Assembly (NCBI RefSeq): GCF_014656545.1
Contig: NZ_BNDS01000004.1
Location: 145,242 to 209,241 of the forward strand
Direction: 5' to 3'
DNA length: 64,000 nucleotides
DNA from: Neobacillus kokaensis
GTDB lineage: Bacteria > Bacillota > Bacilli > Bacillales > Cytobacillaceae
Shown here: positions 35,831-43,762 of the stretch, one piece after another
Position numbering within the stretch: position 1 is the first letter of the stretch
How the letters are laid out: each line of letters opens with the position of its first letter
The notes under the pieces: model-generated
What the model was told of the DNA's origin: nothing
The model's input: only the letters and a program-made list of their open reading frames with translations
Databases searched by the model: none
Made by a program: the position numbers and the translations under genes

Positions 35831-35932
35831 TTATTCAAAAAAAGATTTCTTTGCCGTTTCACTAGATTCATAAATCCCACAAAGAATCTTGATCAATTCA
35901 CACCATCTTCGATGAGTAAATTTATGTAAAAT
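35831..35932 (-). pseudogene. C-terminal remnant of a probable Gfo/Idh/MocA-type dehydrogenase
   Basis: On the minus strand a frame open from about 35932 ends at a TAA (35833-35831). Its last residues include HRRWCELIKILCGIYESSE followed by TAKKSFFE. The pattern of a basic residue, a helix and then IYESSETxK is what many Gfo/Idh/MocA-family oxidoreductases have at their C-terminus. There is no start codon or upstream homologous sequence, because the EEP gene replaces it in another frame and even overlaps it by 11 bases. It reads as a deletion scar of a lost sugar dehydrogenase gene. The family call is by pattern only. Confidence 0.45.
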
Positions 35933-36710
35933 CTAAAGTAGCAACGATTGGGAAGTGATCACTAGGAAAACGGCCATCCGGACAATCTGCAATGATTCCA
36001 ACAGAGTCTACTTTGATACTGCCGCGGACAAGAATCCAATCAATTCGATCACTTCCACCATTTGGGTCACAGTAATCATTGAAGGTGCCTTTTTCTTCAT
36101 TAAGCCTTTTATTTGTCATAAACCAAGTATCTGAAAGTGCCCCTTCTTTTGTAAGGATGGTATAGGGCTTGGACAGGTGCTCGGCATTAAAGTCACCCGT
36201 TAAAATAACTGGCAGGTTTTCATCTATCTGCCCGATTGTCTGAAGAAGTAAATGCGCACTTTTTTCCCTTGCCACTGAAGATTCATGATCAAAATGGGTA
36301 TTGAAATGATAGAATAATTGATTGTTCTTTCTGTCCATAAACTTTACCCACGTGACAATCCTAGTGACCACATGTCCCCAGGTTACGGAAGCGACTCTTT
36401 CAGGAGTATCCGACAACCAAAAATGACCTGATTCTAAAACATGGAAACGGTCCTTTTTGTAGAAAATGGCCGCGTATTCGCCTTCACAGCCGCCTTCTCT
36501 TCCTAGTCCAACCCAATCGTAATCCGGTAGCATCTCCAGCATATCCGTCACTTGATTATACAAGCACTCCTGGGTCCCAATCAGATCAGGTGAATTTTGT
36601 TGAAGTAAGTCCCTTACCATTCCTTTTCGCTCCGCCCAAGAATTGGGTGTTACATCATAAGCATTTTTCAAATTATAAGACATAACCAGTAATTGATCTT
36701 TCATTGTCAT
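35922..36710 (-). CDS. Endonuclease/exonuclease/phosphatase (EEP) family protein
   Basis: This 262-residue protein has the EEP fold signatures: SYNLKN at residues 11-16, the metal-binding Glu in IGTQECLYNQ, GDFNAE in the middle and the C-terminal SDHFPI. DRIDWILVRG is also typical. It has no signal peptide. Members of this family with such short lengths include sugar-phosphate or phosphodiester hydrolases as well as nucleases, so the substrate is open. It is transcribed alone, upstream of a strong terminator and downstream of the ROK operon terminator. The link to glycan use is unknown. Confidence 0.85.
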   Translation of the reverse strand: MTMKDQLLVMSYNLKNAYDVTPNSWAERKGMVRDLLQQNSPDLIGTQECLYNQVTDMLEMLPDYDWVGLGREGGCEGEYAAIFYKKDRFHVLESGHFWLSDTPERVASVTWGHVVTRIVTWVKFMDRKNNQLFYHFNTHFDHESSVAREKSAHLLLQTIGQIDENLPVILTGDFNAEHLSKPYTILTKEGALSDTWFMTNKRLNEEKGTFNDYCDPNGGSDRIDWILVRGSIKVDSVGIIADCPDGRFPSDHFPIVATLDFT

Positions 36711-36919
36711 TCCCCCTTATAGCTAATAGCCTATATTGAGATAAAGGCTCACGTAAATATGTTTTTCATGTCCTAGTAAATCTTACTATGCATACACCCT
36801 TTTCGGCCGCCTTTTATCGCTATGTAATTTTTGCTCTAAATATGTTTATGATGACTTAAAGCATAGTACAAATGAGGAAAATTGGCTGAAACCAGGCATC
36901 CGTTTAAGCCATAAGATAA

Positions 36920-36961
36920 AAAAACGCGTTAGAATTCCTATAGGAATTCTAACGCGTTTTT
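36920..36961 (-). terminator. Perfect 42-base palindrome, terminator of the ROK kinase genes
   Basis: Positions 36920-36940 and 36941-36961 are exact reverse complements (21-base arms with no spacer), starting AAAAACGCG and ending CGCGTTTTT. It lies 47 bases after the ROK kinase stop and has A and T tracts at its ends, so it can terminate in either direction. Confidence 0.85.
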
Positions 36962-37008
36962 AGTACATTGCTAAAAGCAGCATTCAAAGATACTGCCGCA
37001 TATTAATA

Positions 37009-37872
37009 CTATGCTTCTGTCAGTGCTTGGTGGGCTAGCAAAAGAGACCCTGTAATTCCTGCATCATCTTTTAGCCCTGGACTTACAATATATTCCGATA
37101 ACTCTGGCAGGGAAACATAATCATTAAGCATCTCCTGTAAGTACTTATAAACATAAGAGAACACCTGCTTCTGATTCATTACGCCGCCACCAAGAATGAT
37201 CCGTTTTGGCGAAAGGATTAGAATATACTGCATGAGCGCTTGCGCAATATAGTAGCCTTCTAATTCCCATACATCCTGTCTGTCCACTAAGTTGATCCCT
37301 TTTGTCCCCCAGCGTTCTTCGATTGCTGGACCCGCTGCAAGACCCTCTAAACAATCTCCATGATAAGGACATTTACCTTGGTACGGATCATTTGGATGAC
37401 GCCTAACCAGGATATGGCCCATTTCCGGATGGGATAGTCCCTGTAGAAGCTTACCTTGAACCACAGCTCCTGCGCCAATTCCCGTACCGACAGTTATGTA
37501 CAAGCAGCTGTCCAAACCTTTTGCAGCGCCGTGGGTTGCCTCCCCTAAAGCCGCTGCATTTACATCAGTATTGAAACCAATCGGTACCGAAAAGGCATCT
37601 TTCATTGCTTGAACAAACGGAAAGTTCTTCCATGCCAATTTAGGTGTAGATGTAATCATACCATATGAAGGGCTTTCCAGATTTACATCAACAGGACCAA
37701 ATGAACCGATTCCTATTGCATCCAGCTCATATTTTTTAAAAAAAGCAATGACCTCTGCCATCGTTTCCTCAGGCACAGTAGTTGGAATCTTAACTCGATC
37801 AATAATATTGCCTTTCTCATCTCCAACCGCACAAACAAATTTTGTTCCTCCGGCTTCAATCGCACCTAACAT
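37009..37872 (-). CDS. ROK-family fructokinase/mannose kinase with zinc site
   Basis: This 287-residue ROK kinase shows the ATP site AGGTKFVCAVG at residues 7-17, the catalytic region NTDVNAAALGEA and a zinc-binding segment with His and Cys ligands (HPEMGHILVRRHPND followed by CPYHGDCLEG). It resembles Bacillus YdhR/GmuE-type fructokinases. In an N-glycan setting mannose is a plausible substrate because the GH38 and GH125 enzymes release free mannose. GGAGGAAG lies 6 bases before the ATG. It is the last gene of the GH1-ROK-ROK run. Confidence 0.88.
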   Translation of the reverse strand: MLGAIEAGGTKFVCAVGDEKGNIIDRVKIPTTVPEETMAEVIAFFKKYELDAIGIGSFGPVDVNLESPSYGMITSTPKLAWKNFPFVQAMKDAFSVPIGFNTDVNAAALGEATHGAAKGLDSCLYITVGTGIGAGAVVQGKLLQGLSHPEMGHILVRRHPNDPYQGKCPYHGDCLEGLAAGPAIEERWGTKGINLVDRQDVWELEGYYIAQALMQYILILSPKRIILGGGVMNQKQVFSYVYKYLQEMLNDYVSLPELSEYIVSPGLKDDAGITGSLLLAHQALTEA

Positions 37873-37902
37873 TCTCAGCTTCCTCCATATCGTAATTAGT
37901 AA

Positions 37903-38808
37903 CTAATGACATCTCCGCAAGAAATGAAACAAGGCGCCAACTAAGTTTGCATCATTATCAAATTGGCAGGCTTCGACTTCAATATGTAATGTTGAGATAT
38001 CGTCCTTCAATAAACCTAATTCCTGATTGATTCCCTCAATCACCTCTGGCCGCTTGCTAATTCCTCCGCCAATAAGAATTTTCTCAGGGTCGAGAGCATA
38101 TTTCAAATTATAAACTCCAATAGCTATTTTTTTATAAAATTGAGCAATACATTCTTGGGCAATGTTATCCCCTGCTTTTGCCATACGGAATACTTCTTCA
38201 CCATCCAGCGACCCTTGTGCCAATGATTTTTTCACTTCAACCTCTCTCACAAGGGCATTAGTAGAGGCAGACTTACTCCAGGTGGATTGCAATGGGTCTC
38301 GAGTTGTTTTTCCAGACCCACCCATAATCATGTAGCCAAACTCTCCGCCGTGAAGGACAGCCCCGCGTAAAATGGTGTGATTCATGACAATGCTTCCGCC
38401 TATCCCCGTCCCGATGACAATACAAATGTAGTAATCTGCTCCTTTCGCTGCACCTAACCAGCCTTCTGCCAAAGCGGCGCAGTTGGCATCGTTTTCAATC
38501 GATACTTGAAGACCGGTCCTTTCTCTTAGAAGGTCGGTCATAGGAACCCCATGTATATAAGGAATAGCACTGGCCCCGCCAATAAACCCGGTTTTCACAT
38601 CGACTGCACCAGGTGAACTCAATGCAACGCCTTGAAGATCATAGGAATTCTTAAAATGGTCGACTAATTCGTTAATATTCTCCAAAAAACTGTCTAAACC
38701 TTCATGAGGGGTTGGAAATTTCCCGCTCACAAGCTTCTTTGCTGCTTGATCCATAACGGCATACTTTATAAATGTGCCGCCAATATCGAATACCATATAG
38801 GCTTTCAT
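37903..38808 (-). CDS. ROK-family sugar kinase (glucokinase or beta-glucoside kinase type)
   Basis: This 301-residue ROK protein carries DIGGTFIKYAVMD at residues 8-20, the catalytic ENDANCAALAEGWLG and GTGIGGSIV. The usual ROK zinc cysteines are missing after HGGEFGYMI, as in the BglK/beta-glucoside kinase-like branch. It lies 30 bases upstream of the other ROK kinase and 24 bases downstream of the GH1 gene. It may phosphorylate ManNAc, GlcNAc, glucose or a disaccharide; the sequence does not decide. Confidence 0.87.
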   Translation of the reverse strand: MKAYMVFDIGGTFIKYAVMDQAAKKLVSGKFPTPHEGLDSFLENINELVDHFKNSYDLQGVALSSPGAVDVKTGFIGGASAIPYIHGVPMTDLLRERTGLQVSIENDANCAALAEGWLGAAKGADYYICIVIGTGIGGSIVMNHTILRGAVLHGGEFGYMIMGGSGKTTRDPLQSTWSKSASTNALVREVEVKKSLAQGSLDGEEVFRMAKAGDNIAQECIAQFYKKIAIGVYNLKYALDPEKILIGGGISKRPEVIEGINQELGLLKDDISTLHIEVEACQFDNDANLVGALFHFLRRCH

Positions 38809-38832
38809 CAGAATCCCCTTACTGAAAAAGTT

Positions 38833-40245
38833 TTAAAAACCGTTGTTGTCAGACAGCTTTTTATACCATCTGCCTGATTTCTTAATCGTTCTTTTGAAAT
38901 TATTTTTCAAATCCACTTCTACTAAACCATAGCGGTTTTTATAGGCATTTGCCCAAGACCAATTATCCATGAATGTCCAAAGGTGATAACCAAGGCAATT
39001 GGCTCCCTCTTTTAGACCTTTATGCACCCATTTCAGATGTTCCTGAATAAATTCAATCCGGTAATCATCCTCAATAAATCCTTCTGTATTTCGGAATTTT
39101 TCTTCTCCTTCTACACCCATTCCATTTTCAGAGATAAAGAACGGGATATTGCCATAATGATCACGAATATCAATCATAATGTCATAGATGACTTCCTCAC
39201 AAATTTCCCAGCCACGGTGTGGATTGATTTTACGGCCCGGCATAATATATGGGTCAAAAAGATGTTCCGGCATAAACGGAGCTCCAGCCGGCACCTGCTC
39301 TTCCTTTGCTTTGACACGACGGGGCTGGTAGTAGTTCACCCCTAAAATATCAATTGGATTGTTACGGATGACCTCTAAATCCCCGGGTTCCACTGCTGGA
39401 AGCAGTTCTCTTTCTTTTAAAATCTCGACTAGGTCCTTTGGATATTCACCTTTTGTTACAGGGTCTAGGAAGCTGCGGTTAAAGAATAAATCAGCTATAT
39501 GGGCTGCCTTGACATCCTTTGGCTCCTGACTTCTTGGATAGGATGGTGTTAAGTTCAGGATAATACCGATCTTTCCATCTATATTTAATTTTTTGAAGAC
39601 CTCTACCGCTTTTGCATGGGCAACAATGGTATTGTGGGCCACCTGCGCCCCGCGCTTGAAATCTACGACTTTAGGATAATGCAAATTATATAGATAACTT
39701 GCTTCTACCGGAACAATCGGTTCATTAAACGTAAACCAATATTTTACACGGTCACCAAAAAGTTGAAAGCAGTTTTTCGCAAAGTTCACATAGGCATCGA
39801 CGACTTCCCGGCATTCCCAGCCGCCTTTTTCCTGCATGCACATCGGCATATCGAAATGATAGAGATTCATAAATGGTTCAATATCATTGGCAATCAGTTC
39901 ATCAATCACACCATTGTAAAAATCAACTGCCTTCGGATTGACTTCCCCGACACCATCTGGAATCAACCGCGACCATTGAATCGAGGTTCGGAATGAATTA
40001 TGGCCCGTTTCCTTCATTAACTGGATATCTTGTTTATAGCGATGATAGAAATCAGAGGTATGCTCCGGTCCTACTTGATTATGAAAACTCTCTGGTTCGA
40101 TGCTGTACCAATAGTCGTAGATGTTTGGTTTTTTTCCATCACAATTTGCGGCACCTTCTGTTTGCGGACCTGATGCTGCACTGCCCCACCAGAAGTTTTT
40201 TGGAAATGGATAAGTAAGTTGATCCTCATGCGGTATTTTGTCCAT
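38833..40245 (-). CDS. GH1 glycosidase (beta-glycosidase or 6-phospho-beta-glycosidase)
   Basis: This 470-residue GH1 enzyme has the acid/base E175 in FTFNEP and the nucleophile E373 in FISENGMG. The N-terminal FPKNFWWGSAASGPQTEG is typical of the family. The loop LWTFMDNWSWANAYKNRYG has Ser, Lys and Tyr near the places that bind phosphate in 6-phospho-glycosidases, but the spacing (S, K at +6, Y at +9) is not the classic one. It resembles GmuD-like enzymes linked to mannan use. No PTS genes are nearby, and two kinase genes follow directly, so either free or phosphorylated beta-linked disaccharides could be substrates. Confidence 0.88.
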   Translation of the reverse strand: MDKIPHEDQLTYPFPKNFWWGSAASGPQTEGAANCDGKKPNIYDYWYSIEPESFHNQVGPEHTSDFYHRYKQDIQLMKETGHNSFRTSIQWSRLIPDGVGEVNPKAVDFYNGVIDELIANDIEPFMNLYHFDMPMCMQEKGGWECREVVDAYVNFAKNCFQLFGDRVKYWFTFNEPIVPVEASYLYNLHYPKVVDFKRGAQVAHNTIVAHAKAVEVFKKLNIDGKIGIILNLTPSYPRSQEPKDVKAAHIADLFFNRSFLDPVTKGEYPKDLVEILKERELLPAVEPGDLEVIRNNPIDILGVNYYQPRRVKAKEEQVPAGAPFMPEHLFDPYIMPGRKINPHRGWEICEEVIYDIMIDIRDHYGNIPFFISENGMGVEGEEKFRNTEGFIEDDYRIEFIQEHLKWVHKGLKEGANCLGYHLWTFMDNWSWANAYKNRYGLVEVDLKNNFKRTIKKSGRWYKKLSDNNGF

Positions 40246-40267
40246 AAATCATCACTGTCTCCCTTTA

Positions 40268-41773
40268 TTATATTTTTCTCCACTCGCTTGGTGTTGCACC
40301 AACCGTTTTCTTAAACTGTTTATAAAAGTAAGTCGTATCGGAATAACCAACCTTTTTACCAATTTCCCCTGCACGATAATGGGTTGTTTTTAGCAATTCC
40401 TTTGCCTTTTCCAAACGATAGCGATTTAGGTACTCGGAAAAGACAACCCCTAACTCCTTTTGGAACAGTTGACCTAAATAAATGGCATTGACATGGAACT
40501 GCTGGCCTAATGTTTTTAACGAAATCCCTTGATCATAATGTGCATGAATATAATCAAGAACGTTCTGGACAATAGGACTGCGCTTATTTGTCTGCTGATG
40601 AATAGAAAGCAGTAACTCACGGCAGTATTCCTTCAATATCTCTTTCAGCTGATCGATGTCATGGCTATAAACCATTCTTTCCACAGAAGCTGTATAATAG
40701 GAAAGATCGTCCGGCTGAAGTGAATAATGGATATAAGAGATGAAATCAAACGTATATTTTCTGGCAACCTGAGGCGATATATATTTGGAACGTTTCATTA
40801 AATCCTCGAAGAACAAATCGATAACGTCCAGCGAATTTTCATCTGCCTGCAAAAGTTTCTTAACAATACTTTCCTTTAACTCTTGCTGCTTCTTTATTTC
40901 TTCCTGCTTATCCACCATGAAACGCTCTGAAATAAGAATATTTGGTTGTGAATATAGTTGAAGTAAACTATACTCTCTCGCAATAGAAAAACTCTCTTCA
41001 AATTCATCAATTGTCATAACGGGTTTTCCCATCGTTAAATAAAATAAACCCGCACCGCTTCCCTCAGTTTTTAGATAGTCGGCAAGACTTTGGTTGTTTA
41101 CAAATAATTCCTCTTCACTTGTGGCTCCAAAAATCATCAATAACTCTTGATTTGGAGTATTGAGACAGGCTGCTGAATAATGGTCTTCAATATAGTTCCT
41201 AATTTCCTTTGTTATTTCCGCATTGTGGGAATTTTCAAAGCTTAAAATAGAAACATTAAAAAACGGCTTATCAAACTGGACATTGTATAAAGATAACCTT
41301 TCAAGACAATCATTTTTATCAATCTCACCATTTAAAAACCGCCAAAGTGTATTATCCTTAAGTGTGGATGGCTCTTGTACCTGATCTTCGCCCATCATGG
41401 CATTCAGTTTTTGAGCAACATTTTTGATAGTCGTAATTAATTCATCCTCATCCACAGGCTTCACTAAATAGTTTTCAATTCCTAATAACAACCCTTGTTT
41501 AATAAACTCAAACTCTTGGTAGCCAGTTAACACAATACTTTTAACCTTTGGCTGGACTTCTTTCGTTTCTTTAATTAACTCTAAACCAGTCATTTCACCC
41601 ATTAATAAATCGGTAATAAGCAGGTCAATAGGGTTTTCTTTTAGATAGTGGAGTGCCTCTTCCCCGCTCTCCGCTGTTGCCACAATTTCAAACCCATAGT
41701 CTTCCCAATCTAATAATGCCTGGAGACCCATTGTAATTAGTGATTCATCATCGACAAGAAGTACTTTATACAT
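40268..41773 (-). CDS. YesN-type response regulator with AraC DNA-binding domain
   Basis: This 501-residue regulator has a receiver domain (residues 1-120, DDES at 8-11, phospho-acceptor Asp in LLITDLLMGEMTG, Lys in YLVKPVDEDEL) and a long linker. A C-terminal AraC-type double helix-turn-helix follows (about 400-501, GISLKTLGQQFHVNAIYLGQ and IGKKVGYSDTTYFYKQFKK). It overlaps the kinase gene by 8 bases and is translationally coupled to it. It is expected to activate importer operon D and perhaps the GH1/ROK genes downstream. Confidence 0.93.
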   Translation of the reverse strand: MYKVLLVDDESLITMGLQALLDWEDYGFEIVATAESGEEALHYLKENPIDLLITDLLMGEMTGLELIKETKEVQPKVKSIVLTGYQEFEFIKQGLLLGIENYLVKPVDEDELITTIKNVAQKLNAMMGEDQVQEPSTLKDNTLWRFLNGEIDKNDCLERLSLYNVQFDKPFFNVSILSFENSHNAEITKEIRNYIEDHYSAACLNTPNQELLMIFGATSEEELFVNNQSLADYLKTEGSGAGLFYLTMGKPVMTIDEFEESFSIAREYSLLQLYSQPNILISERFMVDKQEEIKKQQELKESIVKKLLQADENSLDVIDLFFEDLMKRSKYISPQVARKYTFDFISYIHYSLQPDDLSYYTASVERMVYSHDIDQLKEILKEYCRELLLSIHQQTNKRSPIVQNVLDYIHAHYDQGISLKTLGQQFHVNAIYLGQLFQKELGVVFSEYLNRYRLEKAKELLKTTHYRAGEIGKKVGYSDTTYFYKQFKKTVGATPSEWRKI

Positions 41774-43565
41774 GAGCAGTTCCTCTTACAGGAATCGATA
41801 GTGTCACAATCGTTCCTTTTTCCTTTGTACTTTGCAGTGTTAGACCAAACGGATCCCCGTATTTCAGTTTTAATCGTTGATGAATATTTCTTAACCCGAT
41901 AGATCGCATTTCCTCACCCTCTTCACGATTGATATGCTGGATAATCCTTGCAAGTTCCTCTTCTGTCATTCCCTTGCCATTATCCTCTACACTGATTTCT
42001 ACTTTGTCTCCGCGGAGAACGGCACAAATAGTTAACTCATTATCAGACCGTTCCTTTTTAAAACCATGCACAAAATAATTTTCAACAATCGGCTGTAAAA
42101 TGAGCTTCTGCACAAGTGTTTTTTCAACATCACTAGGGATGTCAAAGTGTACATGCAATTTATTCGGATATTTATATTGCATCAATGTCAAATACTGATT
42201 CACATACTCCATTTCCGTATATAAAGGGACCGTATCTTTTGCCTCTAACGAATAACGAAATAGTTTAGATAAGTGAAAGATCATTTTACTAGAGGTCTTT
42301 GATCCCTCCATAACAGCGACCATTCGAATCGCTTCAAGCGTATTGAATAAAAAATGCGGATCAATTTGTGCTTGAAGTGCTTTTAATTCTGCTTGCTGCT
42401 GTTTTAAATTTAACAGGTAAAATTCTTCAATATAACTATTCAATTCATCTAACATCGAATTGATATTCACCGCAATCTTAGATAATTCATCCTCCCGTTT
42501 GGATTTTGGAATCCTAGCATCCAAATTCCCCTTCTCAACCTGGCGGATAATTGACACAATCCTGTTAATTCGCTTTGAATAATTGTAGGTAAAAGAATAA
42601 GAGATTAGAATCGATATCACAATAAGGAAAATAATGACGGCCCACATTGTTCCCCTGACAATCGTGAGCTTCTGCATCCCCCTATCGGGAATCACACTTA
42701 CGTACGTATAATCTCCTTTGTTTGCGATCGTATTTATATAAAAATGGTCATTGTTCCACTTTATTTTCGTTTCATTTGTTTCCGGATTGATCTGTTTTAC
42801 CATTTCTAAAGGAACATCACTCTTGTTTACTGAATAAATGATTTTCCCATCAGCATCCATTAAAAAAAAGGAAGCTGGTGTAGTTTCATGCTTTTTAATG
42901 ATTTTGTCTAAGCGGTTAGTAGAGTAAAAAATCGTAACTTCGCCCATCTTTTTTAATGTTCCAGGATTATTTAAAATAATCTTTTTAGTAATTGTATCTT
43001 TTAGTGTTCTATCATTTTCCTGGCTTACTTCAGGAAGCCTTGGTAATTTTTCTGAGAGAAGTGAGCTTGAACTCGTTGAATTCTCTATGATGCTTTTATC
43101 CCATCGTAATTGGTTGTAAATTAGCATATATTCGATAGAGGAGTTTTCTACCGAACGCAAACTAATCGCATTAATATCTTCATCTTGGCCAAAATAGGCA
43201 GTGAAGTACGTATCAATATTATTCGGAATAGACGAGTGGCTTTCCGAGAATTTATCTAACCGATATTCTAAGTATTTCTCATATCCGTTATGGAGAGCGA
43301 AGGTAACATCATCAATCACATCTCCTTTTGTATAAAACCCTCGTTTTGCCCGATTAATATCTGCATCTTTCGTGGAAAAGTAATCTTCTACTCTTTCCAT
43401 TGTTCTTGTATTAATATTAACTTCCTTTTGAATGATCACATCGGAGTAATAATTGGTTATGGTAACAATTAAGATAATCACGGTTACGATAATCGTCAGT
43501 GAAGAAATAAGAAATAGTTTATTAAAAATGTTTTGTTTAAAACGTTCTTTTCCTCTGATATCCAT
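41766..43565 (-). CDS. YesM-type sensor histidine kinase
   Basis: This 599-residue kinase has two membrane segments (about 13-35 and 270-295) enclosing an extracellular sensor region. A HAMP domain (NRIVSIIRQVEKGNLDAR) and the His_kinase phospho-acceptor motif IDPHFLFNTLEAIRM follow. The HATPase domain has VEDNGKGM and GLRNIHQRL. This is the standard layout of carbohydrate-sensing YesM-like kinases, which sense oligosaccharides outside the cell or via the binding protein. It is separated from the upstream importer by a strong terminator and so may have its own promoter. Confidence 0.93.
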   Translation of the reverse strand: MDIRGKERFKQNIFNKLFLISSLTIIVTVIILIVTITNYYSDVIIQKEVNINTRTMERVEDYFSTKDADINRAKRGFYTKGDVIDDVTFALHNGYEKYLEYRLDKFSESHSSIPNNIDTYFTAYFGQDEDINAISLRSVENSSIEYMLIYNQLRWDKSIIENSTSSSSLLSEKLPRLPEVSQENDRTLKDTITKKIILNNPGTLKKMGEVTIFYSTNRLDKIIKKHETTPASFFLMDADGKIIYSVNKSDVPLEMVKQINPETNETKIKWNNDHFYINTIANKGDYTYVSVIPDRGMQKLTIVRGTMWAVIIFLIVISILISYSFTYNYSKRINRIVSIIRQVEKGNLDARIPKSKREDELSKIAVNINSMLDELNSYIEEFYLLNLKQQQAELKALQAQIDPHFLFNTLEAIRMVAVMEGSKTSSKMIFHLSKLFRYSLEAKDTVPLYTEMEYVNQYLTLMQYKYPNKLHVHFDIPSDVEKTLVQKLILQPIVENYFVHGFKKERSDNELTICAVLRGDKVEISVEDNGKGMTEEELARIIQHINREEGEEMRSIGLRNIHQRLKLKYGDPFGLTLQSTKEKGTIVTLSIPVRGTAHV

Positions 43566-43620
43566 TTTACCGTCCCTAATGATTCTATTATTTTCTTTAT
43601 TCTAACAATAAATAAGATGA

Positions 43621-43663
43621 AATAAAATCAAGCTGAGTGTAATTTGCTCAGCTTGATTTTATT
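43621..43663 (-). terminator. Strong terminator between importer D and the YesM/YesN pair
   Basis: A perfect 17-base-pair stem (43621-43637 with 43647-43663, AATAAAATCAAGCTGAG arm) has a 9-base loop and A/T-rich ends. It lies about 100 bases after the binding protein stop and 56 bases before the kinase start. Confidence 0.85.
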
Positions 43664-43667
43664 GGCC

Positions 43668-43749
43668 GATAGGAAAGTAAAACTTTCCTATCAGGCATAA
43701 GTGCAACTACGCCTCTGTCTTCGCCCTAACGTGCTCGCCAGTCGCCGAG
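43668..43749. repeat. Hairpin plus GC-rich segment, possible dispersed element
   Basis: A perfect 11-base-pair hairpin (43668-43678 with 43682-43692, loop AAA) is followed by a segment at 43701-43749 that is far richer in GC than its surroundings. The segment carries runs such as CAACTACGCC, CTTCGCCCTAACG and GCTCGCCAGTCGCC. It has no open reading frame of note. It looks like a structured dispersed intergenic repeat, but this window holds only one copy. Confidence 0.4.
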
Positions 43750-43762
43750 TTTTCTTTGATTA

